NCBI RefSeq assembly: GCF_011420305.2
Contig: NZ_CP061769.1
Span: 4,017,001 to 4,081,000, forward strand
Direction of reading: 5' to 3'
DNA length: 64,000 nucleotides
DNA from: Nocardioides ochotonae
GTDB lineage: Bacteria > Actinomycetota > Actinomycetes > Propionibacteriales > Nocardioidaceae
Position numbers and translations under genes: made by a program. Below the pieces are notes generated by a model. The model was not told the DNA's origin. It ran no database searches and saw nothing but the letters and a program-made list of their open reading frames with translations. Below are positions 35,028 to 44,591 of this stretch, one piece after another; position 1 is the stretch's first letter, and each line of letters begins with the position of its first letter.

Positions 35028-35965
35028 GCGGCGTACCCGTGGACAGCTGGCGGCTGGCCGACATGCCCGACCAGAGCGGGCGCACGGTGCTGATCACCGG
35101 CACGAGCACGGGCGGGCTGGGCCACCACACCGCCCTCGAGCTGGCCCGCCGCGGCGCCCGGGTGGTGCTGGCCGGGCGCAGCGAGGAGCGGCTCGACGAG
35201 ACCACCGCGGCGATCCGCGCGGAGGTGCCCGACGCCGAGCTGGACCGGCTGCGCGTCGACCTCGCCGACCTGGACTCGGTACGCCGGGCCGGCGCGGCCG
35301 CCGCGGCGCTCGGGCCGATCGACGTGCTGGTCAACAACGCCGGCGTCATGGGCACGCCGTACTCCCGCACGACCGACGGCCTCGAGCGGCAGATGGCGAC
35401 CAACCACTTCGGGCCGTTCCTGCTGACCGGCCTGCTGCTGCCCCAGCTGGTGGCGAGCACCTCGGCGACCGTGGTGACGGTGTCCTCGACCATGCACCGC
35501 GTCGCGCGCAGTGCCCCGCTCGGGGACCCGCGGCGCTCGAGCGGGCGCTACCACCGCTGGCACGTCTACGGGCAGAGCAAGCTGGCCAACCTGCTGTTCA
35601 CCTTCGAGCTCGACCGGCGCGCCCGCGAGGCCGCGCTGCCGGTCAAGGCCCTCGCCGCGCACCCCGGCTTCGCCGGCACCCACCTGGCCGCGAACGGGCA
35701 GTACGGCCGCTCCCGCGGCGGCCTCGCCTCCATCCTCGACGCCGCCATCCGCGGGGTCTCCCAGAGCGCCGCCGCGGGCGCCCAGCCGACCCTGATGGCC
35801 GCCACCGCCGACCTCCCCGGCGCGACCTACTGCGGCCCGGGCGGCCCCGGCGAGATGTCCGGCCTGCCCCGCGTCGTCGAGGCCAACGCCCGCGCCCACG
35901 ACGCGGACGCCCAGCGCCGGCTGTGGGAGCTCAGCGAAGAGGTCACCGGCATCCGCTACCCCTGA
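35024..35965 (+). CDS. Short-chain dehydrogenase/reductase with an altered glycine-rich motif
   Basis: 313 residues from GTG 35024, overlapping the previous stop. The Rossmann start is VLITGTSTGGLGHHTALELA: compared with the usual TGxxxGxG there is one extra residue (TGTSTGGLG). The rest is classical for retinol-dehydrogenase-like SDRs: DLADLDSV, NNAGVMG, the catalytic serine in TVSSTMH and the YGQSK catalytic Tyr-x-x-x-Lys. The loss of strict spacing in the cofactor loop may tune NADP binding. The substrate is unknown. Coupled to the mycothiol-dependent enzyme. Confidence 0.85.
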   Translation: MSGVPVDSWRLADMPDQSGRTVLITGTSTGGLGHHTALELARRGARVVLAGRSEERLDETTAAIRAEVPDAELDRLRVDLADLDSVRRAGAAAAALGPIDVLVNNAGVMGTPYSRTTDGLERQMATNHFGPFLLTGLLLPQLVASTSATVVTVSSTMHRVARSAPLGDPRRSSGRYHRWHVYGQSKLANLLFTFELDRRAREAALPVKALAAHPGFAGTHLAANGQYGRSRGGLASILDAAIRGVSQSAAAGAQPTLMAATADLPGATYCGPGGPGEMSGLPRVVEANARAHDADAQRRLWELSEEVTGIRYP

Positions 35966-35971
35966 ACCCCC

Positions 35972-36055
35972 GGTCGAGTCGAGACCTTTGAGGGTCGAGT
36001 CGAGAGTTCTGACGGTCGAGTCGAGACCTTTGAGGGTCGAGTCGAGAGTTCTGAC
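35972..36055. repeat. Tandem repeat, 2 x 42 bp (four 21-bp half-units)
   Basis: Two perfect 42-bp units: GGTCGAGTCGAGACCTTTGAG plus GGTCGAGTCGAGAGTTCTGAC, repeated exactly. The shared 12-base head GGTCGAGTCGAG recurs every 21 bp, two helical turns. It fills the gap between the SDR stop (35965) and the start of the WPDW-repeat protein (36105), so it is in promoter position. Confidence 0.9.
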
Positions 36056-36104
36056 CCTCGAGCCGGGCGCGACGTGCGGCGGCGTGGCTCGATATCGTCG
36101 GGCG

Positions 36105-36881
36105 GTGAGCGACGTAGCACCCGACCAGGCCTGGGACCTCGTGACCGCCGGGGGCCGGCAGCGGGTGGAGGTGCGCGGCTCGGTCAACCGGCAGGTCACC
36201 TGGCTGCGCGACGGAGTCGTCGTCGCGCGCAAGAAGTCGATGGACGACAAGATCCGGGTCAAGCCCGGCGACGGCCTCGACGAGGCCGACCGCGCCGCGC
36301 TCCCGGACGGCCTCGGCATGGTCGGGGTGGTGTTCACCCGGATGGGCCGCCCCCGCCGCGCGACCTGGTACTCCCCCGACGAGGCCTCCGAGCTGACCTC
36401 GCTCACCGGTCTCGGCGGGATCGACCTGGACCCGGAGCCGGGCTCGCGCGCCGCGGCGTACGAGGACAAGGTGCTCGCCCACCCGCGCCGGTACGCCGCG
36501 ATCCAGACCGCGGGCGGGGTGGCCACCGTCCTGGTGCCGATCCTCCTCGCGGCGCTTCTGGCGCGCGTCGCCCTGACCATCCCGTGGCCGGACTGGGACC
36601 TGCCGAGCATCCCCTGGCCGGACTGGTCGTTGCCCTCGATCCCGTGGCCGGACCTGCCGAGCATCCCGTGGCCGGACTGGTCTCTGCCCGGCTGGCTGGC
36701 CTGGGTGCTCGACAACGCGTCGTACGTCTGGCCGGTGGTGCTGGCCTACGTGCTCGCCCGTGGTGAGGTACGCCGCCGGCGCCACCAGGCCGAGCGGCGG
36801 GCGGCGGCGCGGGCGAGCCTCGAGGAGCGCCCAGAGGAGAGCGCCGACGACAGCACGGAGGACCGGCCCGGCCAGCTGTAA
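36105..36881 (+). CDS. Two-helix membrane protein with IPWPDW repeats
   Basis: 258 residues from GTG 36105. The first 110 residues are soluble with short strands (VEVRGSVNRQVTWLRDGVVVARKKS) and an LTGLGGIDLDPEPGSRAA turn. A membrane helix (VATVLVPILLAALLARVAL) is followed by four Trp/Pro-rich units (IPWPDWDLPS, IPWPDWSLPS, IPWPDLPS, IPWPDWSLPG; about residues 159-196), a second helix (YVWPVVLAYVLA) and a basic-to-acidic tail. I do not recognise the family. The repeats lie between the helices, probably outside the cell or at the membrane surface. The TAA stop is inside the 70-bp palindromic repeat (CTG TAA of TGTAACGCGG). Confidence 0.7.
   Translation: MSDVAPDQAWDLVTAGGRQRVEVRGSVNRQVTWLRDGVVVARKKSMDDKIRVKPGDGLDEADRAALPDGLGMVGVVFTRMGRPRRATWYSPDEASELTSLTGLGGIDLDPEPGSRAAAYEDKVLAHPRRYAAIQTAGGVATVLVPILLAALLARVALTIPWPDWDLPSIPWPDWSLPSIPWPDLPSIPWPDWSLPGWLAWVLDNASYVWPVVLAYVLARGEVRRRRHQAERRAAARASLEERPEESADDSTEDRPGQL
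36579..36692 (+). repeat. In-frame minisatellite encoding IPWPDW units
   Basis: Four units of 30, 30, 24 and 30 bp, each starting ATCCCNTGGCCGGAC. Codon use is nearly identical between units, so duplication is recent or the DNA is homogenised; the third unit lost two codons. Confidence 0.85.
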
Positions 36882-36946
36882 CGCGGTGTCCTTGTCGCTT
36901 CCCACGTCGTACACCACGTGTGAAGCGACGATAACCCCGCGTTACA
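36877..36946. repeat. 70-bp palindromic repeat, copy 3
   Basis: Same length and outer ends (TGTAACGCGG ... CCGCGTTACA) as the copy at 32256, with mismatches in the left arm around 36887-36893 and an inner pair near CGCTTCCCACG/CGTGTGAAGCG. It spans the stop codon of the gene ending at 36881 and ends 20 bp before the convergent gene's stop. Confidence 0.9.
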
Positions 36947-36965
36947 TGGGGGCGGAGGCGCACAT

Positions 36966-38552
36966 TCACCCCTTGTCCCGCACCCGCACCATCCCGCCCA
37001 GCGTGGCGATGTACGCCGCGCCGTCGGGGCCGAGGGTGATCGCGGCGTAGTGGTTGTTCATCAAGGTGCCGAGCCCGGCGCGCACGGAGAAGACGGTGCG
37101 CCCGGTGCGGGCGTCGAGGGCGGTGAAGTACCACGCGTTGACGCCCCACCAGCTGCGCGGCTTGGTCCAGGCGTAGACCAGCCCGGTCGCGAGCGACGCC
37201 TTCGCCACCGAGGACGGCGCCACCTCCTCGGAGGTCCACACCACCCGGCACTCGCCGTCACCGTGATCGACCCGCGCGAACCCGCCGGTGGTGCTGCGGC
37301 CCAGCAGGGTGCGCCACGGCGCGGTGTAGCCGTGGTTGTTCTCCACCACGACCCCGTCGCCAACCGCGACCAGCGAGTTCTCGGTCGCGCTCGCGCCCTC
37401 GTCGAACACCGCGGCCCGGCACATCTCGGCGCCGTCCTCGGCGCGCACGAACACGACGTTCATGCGGGGCTCGGCGTTGTCGGTGATCGCCACGATCCCG
37501 CCCGGCAGGATCGTCGGCGTGGTGCCACTGCCCTGGGTCAGCTGCCCTGGCTTGCGCTCGCTCCCGCGGTCGTACGCCGTGCGCCACTGCACCACCGGCC
37601 GGTCCCGGCGATCGGCGCTGAGCTTGTGCAGCGCCTCGGTGGTGACCAGGTAGACCCCGGTCGCGTCGACCGACATCGAGTTGGCGACCTCCTCGCCGAG
37701 CTCGAGCACGGCGAGCCGGCCGTCGCGGGCGATGGTGCCGACCCGGCCCTCCTGGGTGACCCACCAGATCCGGCCCGCCCAGTCCGGCATCAGCGCCACC
37801 AGGCAGTCCGAGGCCGGCACCACCGAGCTCAGGTCGTGGGTCGCCTCGGTGGTCAGGTCGGGCTCGCCCTCGGCGTCGGAGGTGGACACCACCAGCACCC
37901 GCCGGTCGGTGGTCGCGAGCACCGCGCGGTCCGAGGCGTCGAGGTAGAAGTACGACCCGCCGCACAGGTCCTCCCACGGCCGCACGTCGCTCTCGGCGCG
38001 CTCGGGCAGCGCCTTCGTCGCGAGCGGCCGCATCGAGTCGGGATCCAGCACCCGCAGCGTGGGGCCGGACAGGTCGCCGCACAGCGCCACCAGCCGACCG
38101 TGGCCGTCAAAGGCCAGCGTCGCGCACTCCTCCAGGCCGAACCACGCGCTGTCGACCTCGACGGAGTCGCCGACCGGACCGGGCCCGGCGTAGGCGTCGC
38201 TCGACCAGGCGTCGTTGTGCATCGTGCTGCGCCCGTTCGGGGCCATTGCCGGGTGCTGGGGCACGGTCATCTCGATCGGCTGCACCCGCGCCGGTCGGCC
38301 CAGGTACGACGGCGCGACCGCGAGACCCGGCCCCGGCGGCACCGGCAGCCAGCCGTCCGGGATCACCACGACCAGTCCGGTGACCACCACGACCGCGCCC
38401 GTCCAGGCCGCCACGACCCGCCAGGTCGGACGCAGCCAGGCGCGCACCCGCGGCACCGCGAGCAGGCCGGCGACCAGGAGCAGCACGACCGGCCCGAGGA
38501 GCATGAAGGCGAGGAACGCGACCCCCAGCGCGAGCGTGCGGGCGAACCTCAT
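36966..38552 (-). CDS. Membrane-anchored beta-propeller-like protein, function unknown
   Basis: 528 residues. Two N-terminal membrane helices (LALGVAFLAFMLLGPVVLLLV and AAWTGAVVVVTGLVVVIP) precede a long extracytoplasmic part made of repeated four-stranded-blade-like phrases: TLAFDGHGRLVALCGD, LRVLDPDSMRPLATKALPE, TEALHKLSADRRDRPVVQW, TALDARTGRTVFSVRAG and the final ITLGPDGAAYIATLGGMVRV. This is PQQ/WD-like propeller sequence, but without a catalytic or cofactor motif that I can name. Paired cysteines (CATLAFDGHGRLVALCGD) may form a disulfide. It converges on the WPDW-repeat gene. No function is proposed. Confidence 0.75.
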   Translation of the reverse strand: MRFARTLALGVAFLAFMLLGPVVLLLVAGLLAVPRVRAWLRPTWRVVAAWTGAVVVVTGLVVVIPDGWLPVPPGPGLAVAPSYLGRPARVQPIEMTVPQHPAMAPNGRSTMHNDAWSSDAYAGPGPVGDSVEVDSAWFGLEECATLAFDGHGRLVALCGDLSGPTLRVLDPDSMRPLATKALPERAESDVRPWEDLCGGSYFYLDASDRAVLATTDRRVLVVSTSDAEGEPDLTTEATHDLSSVVPASDCLVALMPDWAGRIWWVTQEGRVGTIARDGRLAVLELGEEVANSMSVDATGVYLVTTEALHKLSADRRDRPVVQWRTAYDRGSERKPGQLTQGSGTTPTILPGGIVAITDNAEPRMNVVFVRAEDGAEMCRAAVFDEGASATENSLVAVGDGVVVENNHGYTAPWRTLLGRSTTGGFARVDHGDGECRVVWTSEEVAPSSVAKASLATGLVYAWTKPRSWWGVNAWYFTALDARTGRTVFSVRAGLGTLMNNHYAAITLGPDGAAYIATLGGMVRVRDKG

Positions 38553-38679
38553 CGCGGGTCCCCAGCGCCGGCGTGACGGATGCGACGCATGGGAGGAATC
38601 ATCGCACCGCCGCGGCCACCCCGCCGGGACTTCGGAACGCGTCGTGACGTTCCGGCGCCGGGGACGCCATCATGTCCCC

Positions 38680-40323
<1,644 letters not shown>

Positions 40324-40367
40324 TCGCCGGCCCGATCGGCAGATCAGGTCGGGCGCCGGGGGCTACC

Positions 40368-41309
40368 GTGGCGCACGTGGCAGTGATCGAGACCGCGGGA
40401 CTCACCAAGCGCTACCCGCGCGTCACGGCCCTCGACCACCTCGACGTGCGCGTCGGGGAGGGGGTCACCGGGCTGGTCGGGGCCAACGGCGCCGGGAAGT
40501 CCACGCTGATCAAGATCCTGCTGGGCCTGCTGCCGGCGACCGACGGCAGCGCCCGGGTGCTCGGCCACGACGTGGCCACCGAGGGCGCCGCGATCCGGGC
40601 CCTGGTCGGCTACATGCCCGAGCACGATTGCCTGCCCGCCGACGTCTCCGCCAGCGACCTGGTGGTGCACCTGGGCCAGATGTCCGGGCTGCCCTACCCG
40701 GCGGCGCGCGAGCGGGCCTCCGACGTGCTGCGCCACGTGGGTCTCGCCGAGGAGCGCTACCGCCCGATCGGCGGCTACTCCACCGGCATGAAGCAGCGCG
40801 CCAAGCTCGCCCAGGCGCTCGTGCACGACCCGCAACTGGTGCTGCTCGACGAGCCGACCAACGGCCTGGACCCCTCGGCCCGCGACGACATGCTCGCGCT
40901 GGTACGCCGGATCGGCACCGAGTTCGGCATCTCGGTCCTGGTGACCTCCCACCTGCTCGGCGAGCTGGAGCGGGTCAGCGACCACATCGTCGTCCTCGAC
41001 GCCGGACGGCTGCTGCGCTCCTCGGCGACCTCCGAGTTCCTGCACGCCACCGGCAGCCTGCTCGTCGAGGTGCAGGGCCGCCCCGACGCCGACCGGCTGC
41101 TCGGGCAGGCCCTGCTCGACGCCGGCCTGGTGGCGCGGCCGGCCGAGGGACGCCTGGTCGAGGTGGACGTGCGCGACGAGCACACTCGCGACGTGGTCCG
41201 CGACCTGACCGTCGACCTCGGCCTCGGCCTGGTGCGGATGCAGGAGCGCCACCACCGCATCGAGGACGTCTTCCGCGACGGGGGTGCCGGCAGTGTCCAG
41301 CCCGTCTGA
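40368..41309 (+). CDS. ABC transporter ATP-binding protein, first set
   Basis: 313 residues from GTG 40368 (a GGGGG ribosome site lies 5 bases upstream; GTG 40377 is an alternative). Walker A is GANGAGKST, the signature is YSTGMKQRAKLAQAL (YSTGM instead of LSGGQ, common in CcmA/Nod-type exporters), Walker B is LVLLDEPTNGLD, and the switch histidine is in VTSHLL. A C-terminal domain of about 85 residues follows. This belongs to the ABC-2 exporter class, where the pump drives a separate membrane subunit. The end overlaps the permease gene. The exported substrate is unknown. Confidence 0.9.
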   Translation: MAHVAVIETAGLTKRYPRVTALDHLDVRVGEGVTGLVGANGAGKSTLIKILLGLLPATDGSARVLGHDVATEGAAIRALVGYMPEHDCLPADVSASDLVVHLGQMSGLPYPAARERASDVLRHVGLAEERYRPIGGYSTGMKQRAKLAQALVHDPQLVLLDEPTNGLDPSARDDMLALVRRIGTEFGISVLVTSHLLGELERVSDHIVVLDAGRLLRSSATSEFLHATGSLLVEVQGRPDADRLLGQALLDAGLVARPAEGRLVEVDVRDEHTRDVVRDLTVDLGLGLVRMQERHHRIEDVFRDGGAGSVQPV

Positions 41310-42219
41310 GCGCTCCCCCGACCCGGCCATGCCGCCCGCCGGCACCGGCGTCATCCACGACCTCGGCTACCGGCGCTACACCGGCCCCCGTCTCGGCGAG
41401 CCGGCGGTGGCCCGGGCGTTCTTCCTCAGCGGCCTGCGGCACACCTACGGCCTGGGCCGCTCCGGGCGCTCGAAGGTGCTGCCGATGCTGCTGCTCGGGC
41501 TGATGCTGCTGCCGGCCCTGATCCTGGTCGGCGTGCTGGTGCAGGCCCGCGACCTGCTCGGCCTCGACGAGCAACTGGTCGCCTACTCCACCTACCCGAT
41601 CACCACCCAGCTGCTGATCTCGGTGTTCGTGGCCTCCCAGGCACCCGCGCTGATCTCGCGCGACCTGCGCTTCCGCACGATCACCCTCTACCTGGCCCGG
41701 CCGATGCGGCGACGCACCTACGTGCTGGTGCGGCTGGCCTCCCTGACCGTGGCGACCTTCGTGCTGATCGGCGCGCCGCTGCTGCTGATGTACGTCGGCG
41801 GGGTCCTCGCCGACCTGCCGCTGGCCCGGGAGACCGGCCGGTTCCTGGGCGGGCTGGTCGGCGCTGCGCTGCTCGCCGCCTGCCTGGCCAGCCTCGCCGC
41901 CGTCGTGGCCGCCCTGACGGTACGCCGCGGGCTGGCGGTGACCGCGGTGATCGTGGTGCTGCTGGTGAGCTTCACGCTGGTCTCGACCGTGCAGGGTGTC
42001 GCCGCCTCGACCGACCACGACACGGTCGGGCGGATCGCCGGACTGTTCTCGCCGTACACGCTCGTCAACGGGGTGCAGGTGTTCCTCTTCGACTCCCCCG
42101 CCGCCACCGCGACGCCGCCCGAGGGCACCGCGATGGGGCTCCTCCACGTGCTCGGCGTCCTCGCGGTCGTCCTGGGCTCGATCGTCGCGCTGCTGGTCCG
42201 CTACCGGAGGGTCGACTGA
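41293..42219 (+). CDS. ABC-2 type permease, first set
   Basis: 308 residues from GTG 41293, which overlaps the preceding ATPase by 17 bp and has a GGGGG ribosome site 8 bases upstream; GTG 41284 is possible but would bury that site. Six hydrophobic segments are visible, among them KVLPMLLLGLMLLPALILVGV, LVLVRLASLTVATFVLIGAP with LLLMYVGG, and HVLGVLAVVLGSIVALLV. The cytoplasmic motif HDLGYRRYTGPRLGEPAVARAFFLSGLRH near the start is typical of actinobacterial and archaeal ABC-2 permeases. LISRDLRFRTITLYLARPMR is the loop contacting the ATPase. It pairs with the gene before it. Confidence 0.87.
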   Translation: MSSPSERSPDPAMPPAGTGVIHDLGYRRYTGPRLGEPAVARAFFLSGLRHTYGLGRSGRSKVLPMLLLGLMLLPALILVGVLVQARDLLGLDEQLVAYSTYPITTQLLISVFVASQAPALISRDLRFRTITLYLARPMRRRTYVLVRLASLTVATFVLIGAPLLLMYVGGVLADLPLARETGRFLGGLVGAALLAACLASLAAVVAALTVRRGLAVTAVIVVLLVSFTLVSTVQGVAASTDHDTVGRIAGLFSPYTLVNGVQVFLFDSPAATATPPEGTAMGLLHVLGVLAVVLGSIVALLVRYRRVD

Positions 42220-42220
42220 G

Positions 42221-43135
42221 ATGAGCACGATCGTGATCGACCACGTCTCCCGGTGGTACCGCAACGTCGTCGCGGTCAACGACGTCTCGATGAGCATCGG
42301 CCCCGGCGTCACCGGCCTGCTCGGCCCCAACGGCGCCGGCAAGTCCACGCTGATCGCGCTGATGTCGGGGTTCCTGGCGCCCTCCGCGGGGACGGTCACC
42401 CTCGACGGGGAGCCGCTGTGGCGCAACGAGCAGGTGTACCGCAAGATCGGGCTGGTCCCCGAGCGCGAGGCGCTGTTCGACTACCTGACCGGGCGCCAGT
42501 TCGTGGTCGCGAACGCCGAGCTGCACGGCCTGCCCGACCCCGGTGCGGCCGCCCAGCGGGCGATCGCGATGATCGAGCTCACCGACGCCCAGGACCGCTC
42601 GATCTCGACGTACTCCAAGGGCATGCGGCAGCGGATCAAGATGGCCTCCGCGCTGGTGCACGACCCGGCGGTGCTGCTGCTCGACGAGCCGTTCAACGGG
42701 ATGGACCCGCGCCAGCGCATCCACCTGATGGAGCTGCTGCGGACGATGGGCGCCGAGGGCCGCACGGTGCTGTTCAGCTCCCACATCCTCGAGGAGGTCG
42801 AGCAGGTGGCCCGTCAGATCGAGGTGGTGGTGGCCGGTCGGCACGCCGCCTCCGGCGACTTCGGCGCGATCCGCCGGCTGATGACCGACCGGCCGAACCG
42901 GTTCGTGCTCCGCTCCGGCGACGACCGGGTCCTGGCGGCCGCGCTGCTGCAGGACCCGTCGGTGCGTGGCGCCCGGCTGCGTACGGAGGGCGGGATCGAG
43001 CTGGAGGCCGCGGACTTCGGGCGGTTCAGCGAGGTGCTGCCGCGCCTGGCGCGCGAGCACGGCATCCGGCTCTTCGAGGTGACCCCGACCGACGAGTCGC
43101 TCGAGAGCGTCTTCGGCTACCTGGTGTCCTCATGA
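42221..43135 (+). CDS. ABC transporter ATP-binding protein, second set
   Basis: 304 residues, ATG one base after the previous stop. Walker A GPNGAGKST, signature YSKGMRQRIKMASAL, Walker B VLLLDEPFNGMD and switch histidine SSHIL are intact. The C-terminal part (FVLRSGDDRVLAAALLQDPS and FEVTPTDESLESVFGYLVSS) is the usual ABC-2 tail. It is related to but clearly distinct from the first ATPase of the operon, so this is a second half-set rather than a recent copy. It pairs with the permease that overlaps its stop (ATGA). Confidence 0.9.
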   Translation: MSTIVIDHVSRWYRNVVAVNDVSMSIGPGVTGLLGPNGAGKSTLIALMSGFLAPSAGTVTLDGEPLWRNEQVYRKIGLVPEREALFDYLTGRQFVVANAELHGLPDPGAAAQRAIAMIELTDAQDRSISTYSKGMRQRIKMASALVHDPAVLLLDEPFNGMDPRQRIHLMELLRTMGAEGRTVLFSSHILEEVEQVARQIEVVVAGRHAASGDFGAIRRLMTDRPNRFVLRSGDDRVLAAALLQDPSVRGARLRTEGGIELEAADFGRFSEVLPRLAREHGIRLFEVTPTDESLESVFGYLVSS

Positions 43136-43860
43136 GCGCCCAGGTCCTGTCCCCGACGATCGTGCGGCTCGGCGTGCGCAGCGTGTTCGGGCGCTGGCGC
43201 GGGGCCCTGCTGTTCGTGCTGCCGCTGAGCCTGGTCGGCCTCGCCGTGCTGGTGCGGGCCCTGGTGGGCGCGGACCCCGGCGCCGCCGAGAACACCCTCT
43301 ACGCCTTCGGCCTGGTCGTGACGGTGCCGCTGGTCGCGCTGCTGGCGACCAGCGGGCTGCTCGCCCCCGAGATCGACGACGGCTCGATCTCCTACCTGCT
43401 GGCCAAGCCGATCTCGCGCTACACGATCGTGGCCAGCAAGCTCGCGGTCGCGGCGGCCTGCGTCGTGGTCTTCGCCGCCGTCCCGCTGCTGGTGGCGGGT
43501 CTGGTGCTGCTCGGCAACGAGCCGTCGCTGGCGCTGGGCTTCCTCGTCGCCGGCCTGGTCGCCGGCCTGGCGTACTGCTCGCTGTTCGCCCTGCTGTCGG
43601 TGATGACCCGGCACGCCATCGTCATCGGGCTGATCTACCTGCTCGGCTGGGAGGGGCTGCTGGGCGGCCTGCTCGACGGGGTGCGCTGGCTCAGCATCAC
43701 CCGCTGGGCCGGCGAGATCGTCGACACGATCGCCGGCGTGCACCTGGTCGACGACCTGTCGATCTGGTACGCCGTGGTCGCCTCCGTGGTGGTCATCGCG
43801 CTCGGTGCCTGGCTGACCGGGCGCCGACTGCGGGCCTTCAACCTGACCGGCGACGAGTAG
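43132..43860 (+). CDS. ABC-2 type permease, second set
   Basis: 242 residues, ATG overlapping the previous stop. Six membrane helices including LLFVLPLSLVGLAVLVRALVG, VVTVPLVALLATSGLLAPEIDDGSISYLLAKPISR (the last part is the conserved cytoplasmic loop), LAVAAACVVVFAAVPLLVAG and VVASVVVIALGAWLTGRRL. With the ATPase before it and the first set, the operon may assemble one heteromeric exporter of two ATPases and two permeases, or two separate ones. It converges on the PepSY gene 37 bp away. Confidence 0.87.
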   Translation: MSAQVLSPTIVRLGVRSVFGRWRGALLFVLPLSLVGLAVLVRALVGADPGAAENTLYAFGLVVTVPLVALLATSGLLAPEIDDGSISYLLAKPISRYTIVASKLAVAAACVVVFAAVPLLVAGLVLLGNEPSLALGFLVAGLVAGLAYCSLFALLSVMTRHAIVIGLIYLLGWEGLLGGLLDGVRWLSITRWAGEIVDTIAGVHLVDDLSIWYAVVASVVVIALGAWLTGRRLRAFNLTGDE

Positions 43861-43897
43861 CCGCCCGCAGCCGCGCCCGGATCCGCGCCGGCACGGG

Positions 43898-44467
43898 TCA
43901 GTCGTCGGTGCCGTCGGCGTCGGTGCGCAGCACGCCGAAGTCGGCGTCGAGCACGACGTCCCACTCGGCACCGTCCGCGTCGCGGACCTCGACCTCCCAG
44001 GCCGCGCCCCGGTCGTCGCTGGCCTCGACGTCGAGGACCGTCGCGCCCTCGACCGCGCCCAGGGCCGCCTTCTCCGCGGCCGTCCGGTCCGCCTCGGCGA
44101 CCGGGCGGTCGTCGGCGTCCCGGTCGGTGTCCCGGCCGTTGGTGTCCTGGTGGTCGTCCCCGTCGTCACCGTCGCGCTCCTCCGCGACCACCGCGAGGCC
44201 CTCGTCGAGCGCGAGGTCGACCTCGGACCCGTCGTCGAGGCGCACCTCGACCTCGTAGGTCTCACCCCGGTCGTCGCTGGTCTCGACGTCGACGACGGTG
44301 CCGCCGACGGCCTCGGTGGCGGCCGCGCCGACCCGGTCGCGCTCGGCCCCGTCCACGCCGGTCTCGTTCGCGGTGGCGGTCCAGACGGTCCCCCCGATCC
44401 CGACGGCCGCGAGGACCGCGAGGGTGGGCAGGACGACGCGCTTGCGGCGAAGCGTGGTGGTGTTCAT
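43898..44467 (-). CDS. Anchored protein with two PepSY-like domains
   Basis: 189 residues from ATG 44467. A basic N-terminus (MNTTTLRRKRVVL) and one hydrophobic segment (PTLAVLAAVGIGGTVWTATA) form a signal peptide or anchor. Two PepSY-like repeats follow: EAVGGTVVDVETSDDRGETYEVEVRLDDGSEV and GAVEGATVLDVEASDDRGAAWEVEVRDADGAEW, joined by a strongly acidic His/Asp linker. PepSY proteins inhibit or sense in the cell envelope and often neighbour two-component systems. A 39-bp hairpin lies in the leader and phased TTCAG repeats upstream, suggesting direct control by the adjacent response regulator. Confidence 0.82.
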   Translation of the reverse strand: MNTTTLRRKRVVLPTLAVLAAVGIGGTVWTATANETGVDGAERDRVGAAATEAVGGTVVDVETSDDRGETYEVEVRLDDGSEVDLALDEGLAVVAEERDGDDGDDHQDTNGRDTDRDADDRPVAEADRTAAEKAALGAVEGATVLDVEASDDRGAAWEVEVRDADGAEWDVVLDADFGVLRTDADGTDD

Positions 44468-44481
44468 GGCTGATGCCTCTC

Positions 44482-44520
44482 TGCTGTGGTCGTCCCCCGA
44501 CCCGGGGGACGACCACAGCA
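44482..44520 (-). promoter_or_regulatory. Perfect 18-bp-arm hairpin in the PepSY leader
   Basis: Bases 44482-44499 and 44503-44520 are exact reverse complements around a 3-base loop. It ends 14 bp before the PepSY start, immediately ahead of its GAGAGG ribosome site. It could be a terminator for the kinase gene, an mRNA stabiliser, or a translation-control structure. Confidence 0.7.
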
Positions 44521-44533
44521 TGCGTCGAGGCCG

Positions 44534-44571
44534 CTGAAGCCCACCTGAACCCGCCTGAACGCGCGTTCAGG
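44534..44571 (-). promoter_or_regulatory. Three phased TTCAG repeats plus 18-bp palindrome (response-regulator site)
   Basis: On the minus strand TTCAG occurs three times at 10- and 11-bp steps, ending TTCAGCGGCC. The outermost overlaps a perfect palindrome CCTGAACGCGCGTTCAGG (44554-44571). The core TTCAG-N6-TTCAGCGGCC recurs before the response regulator gene (46704-46719 region). Direct repeats one helical turn apart are typical for OmpR/PhoB-type regulators. Confidence 0.6.
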
Positions 44572-44591
44572 TCCCCTCCTCGGTCCTCGCC

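Noticed and set aside
35972..36055. CRISPR-like array
   Set aside because: Units are directly adjacent with no unique spacers and no cas genes are nearby; it is a simple tandem repeat.
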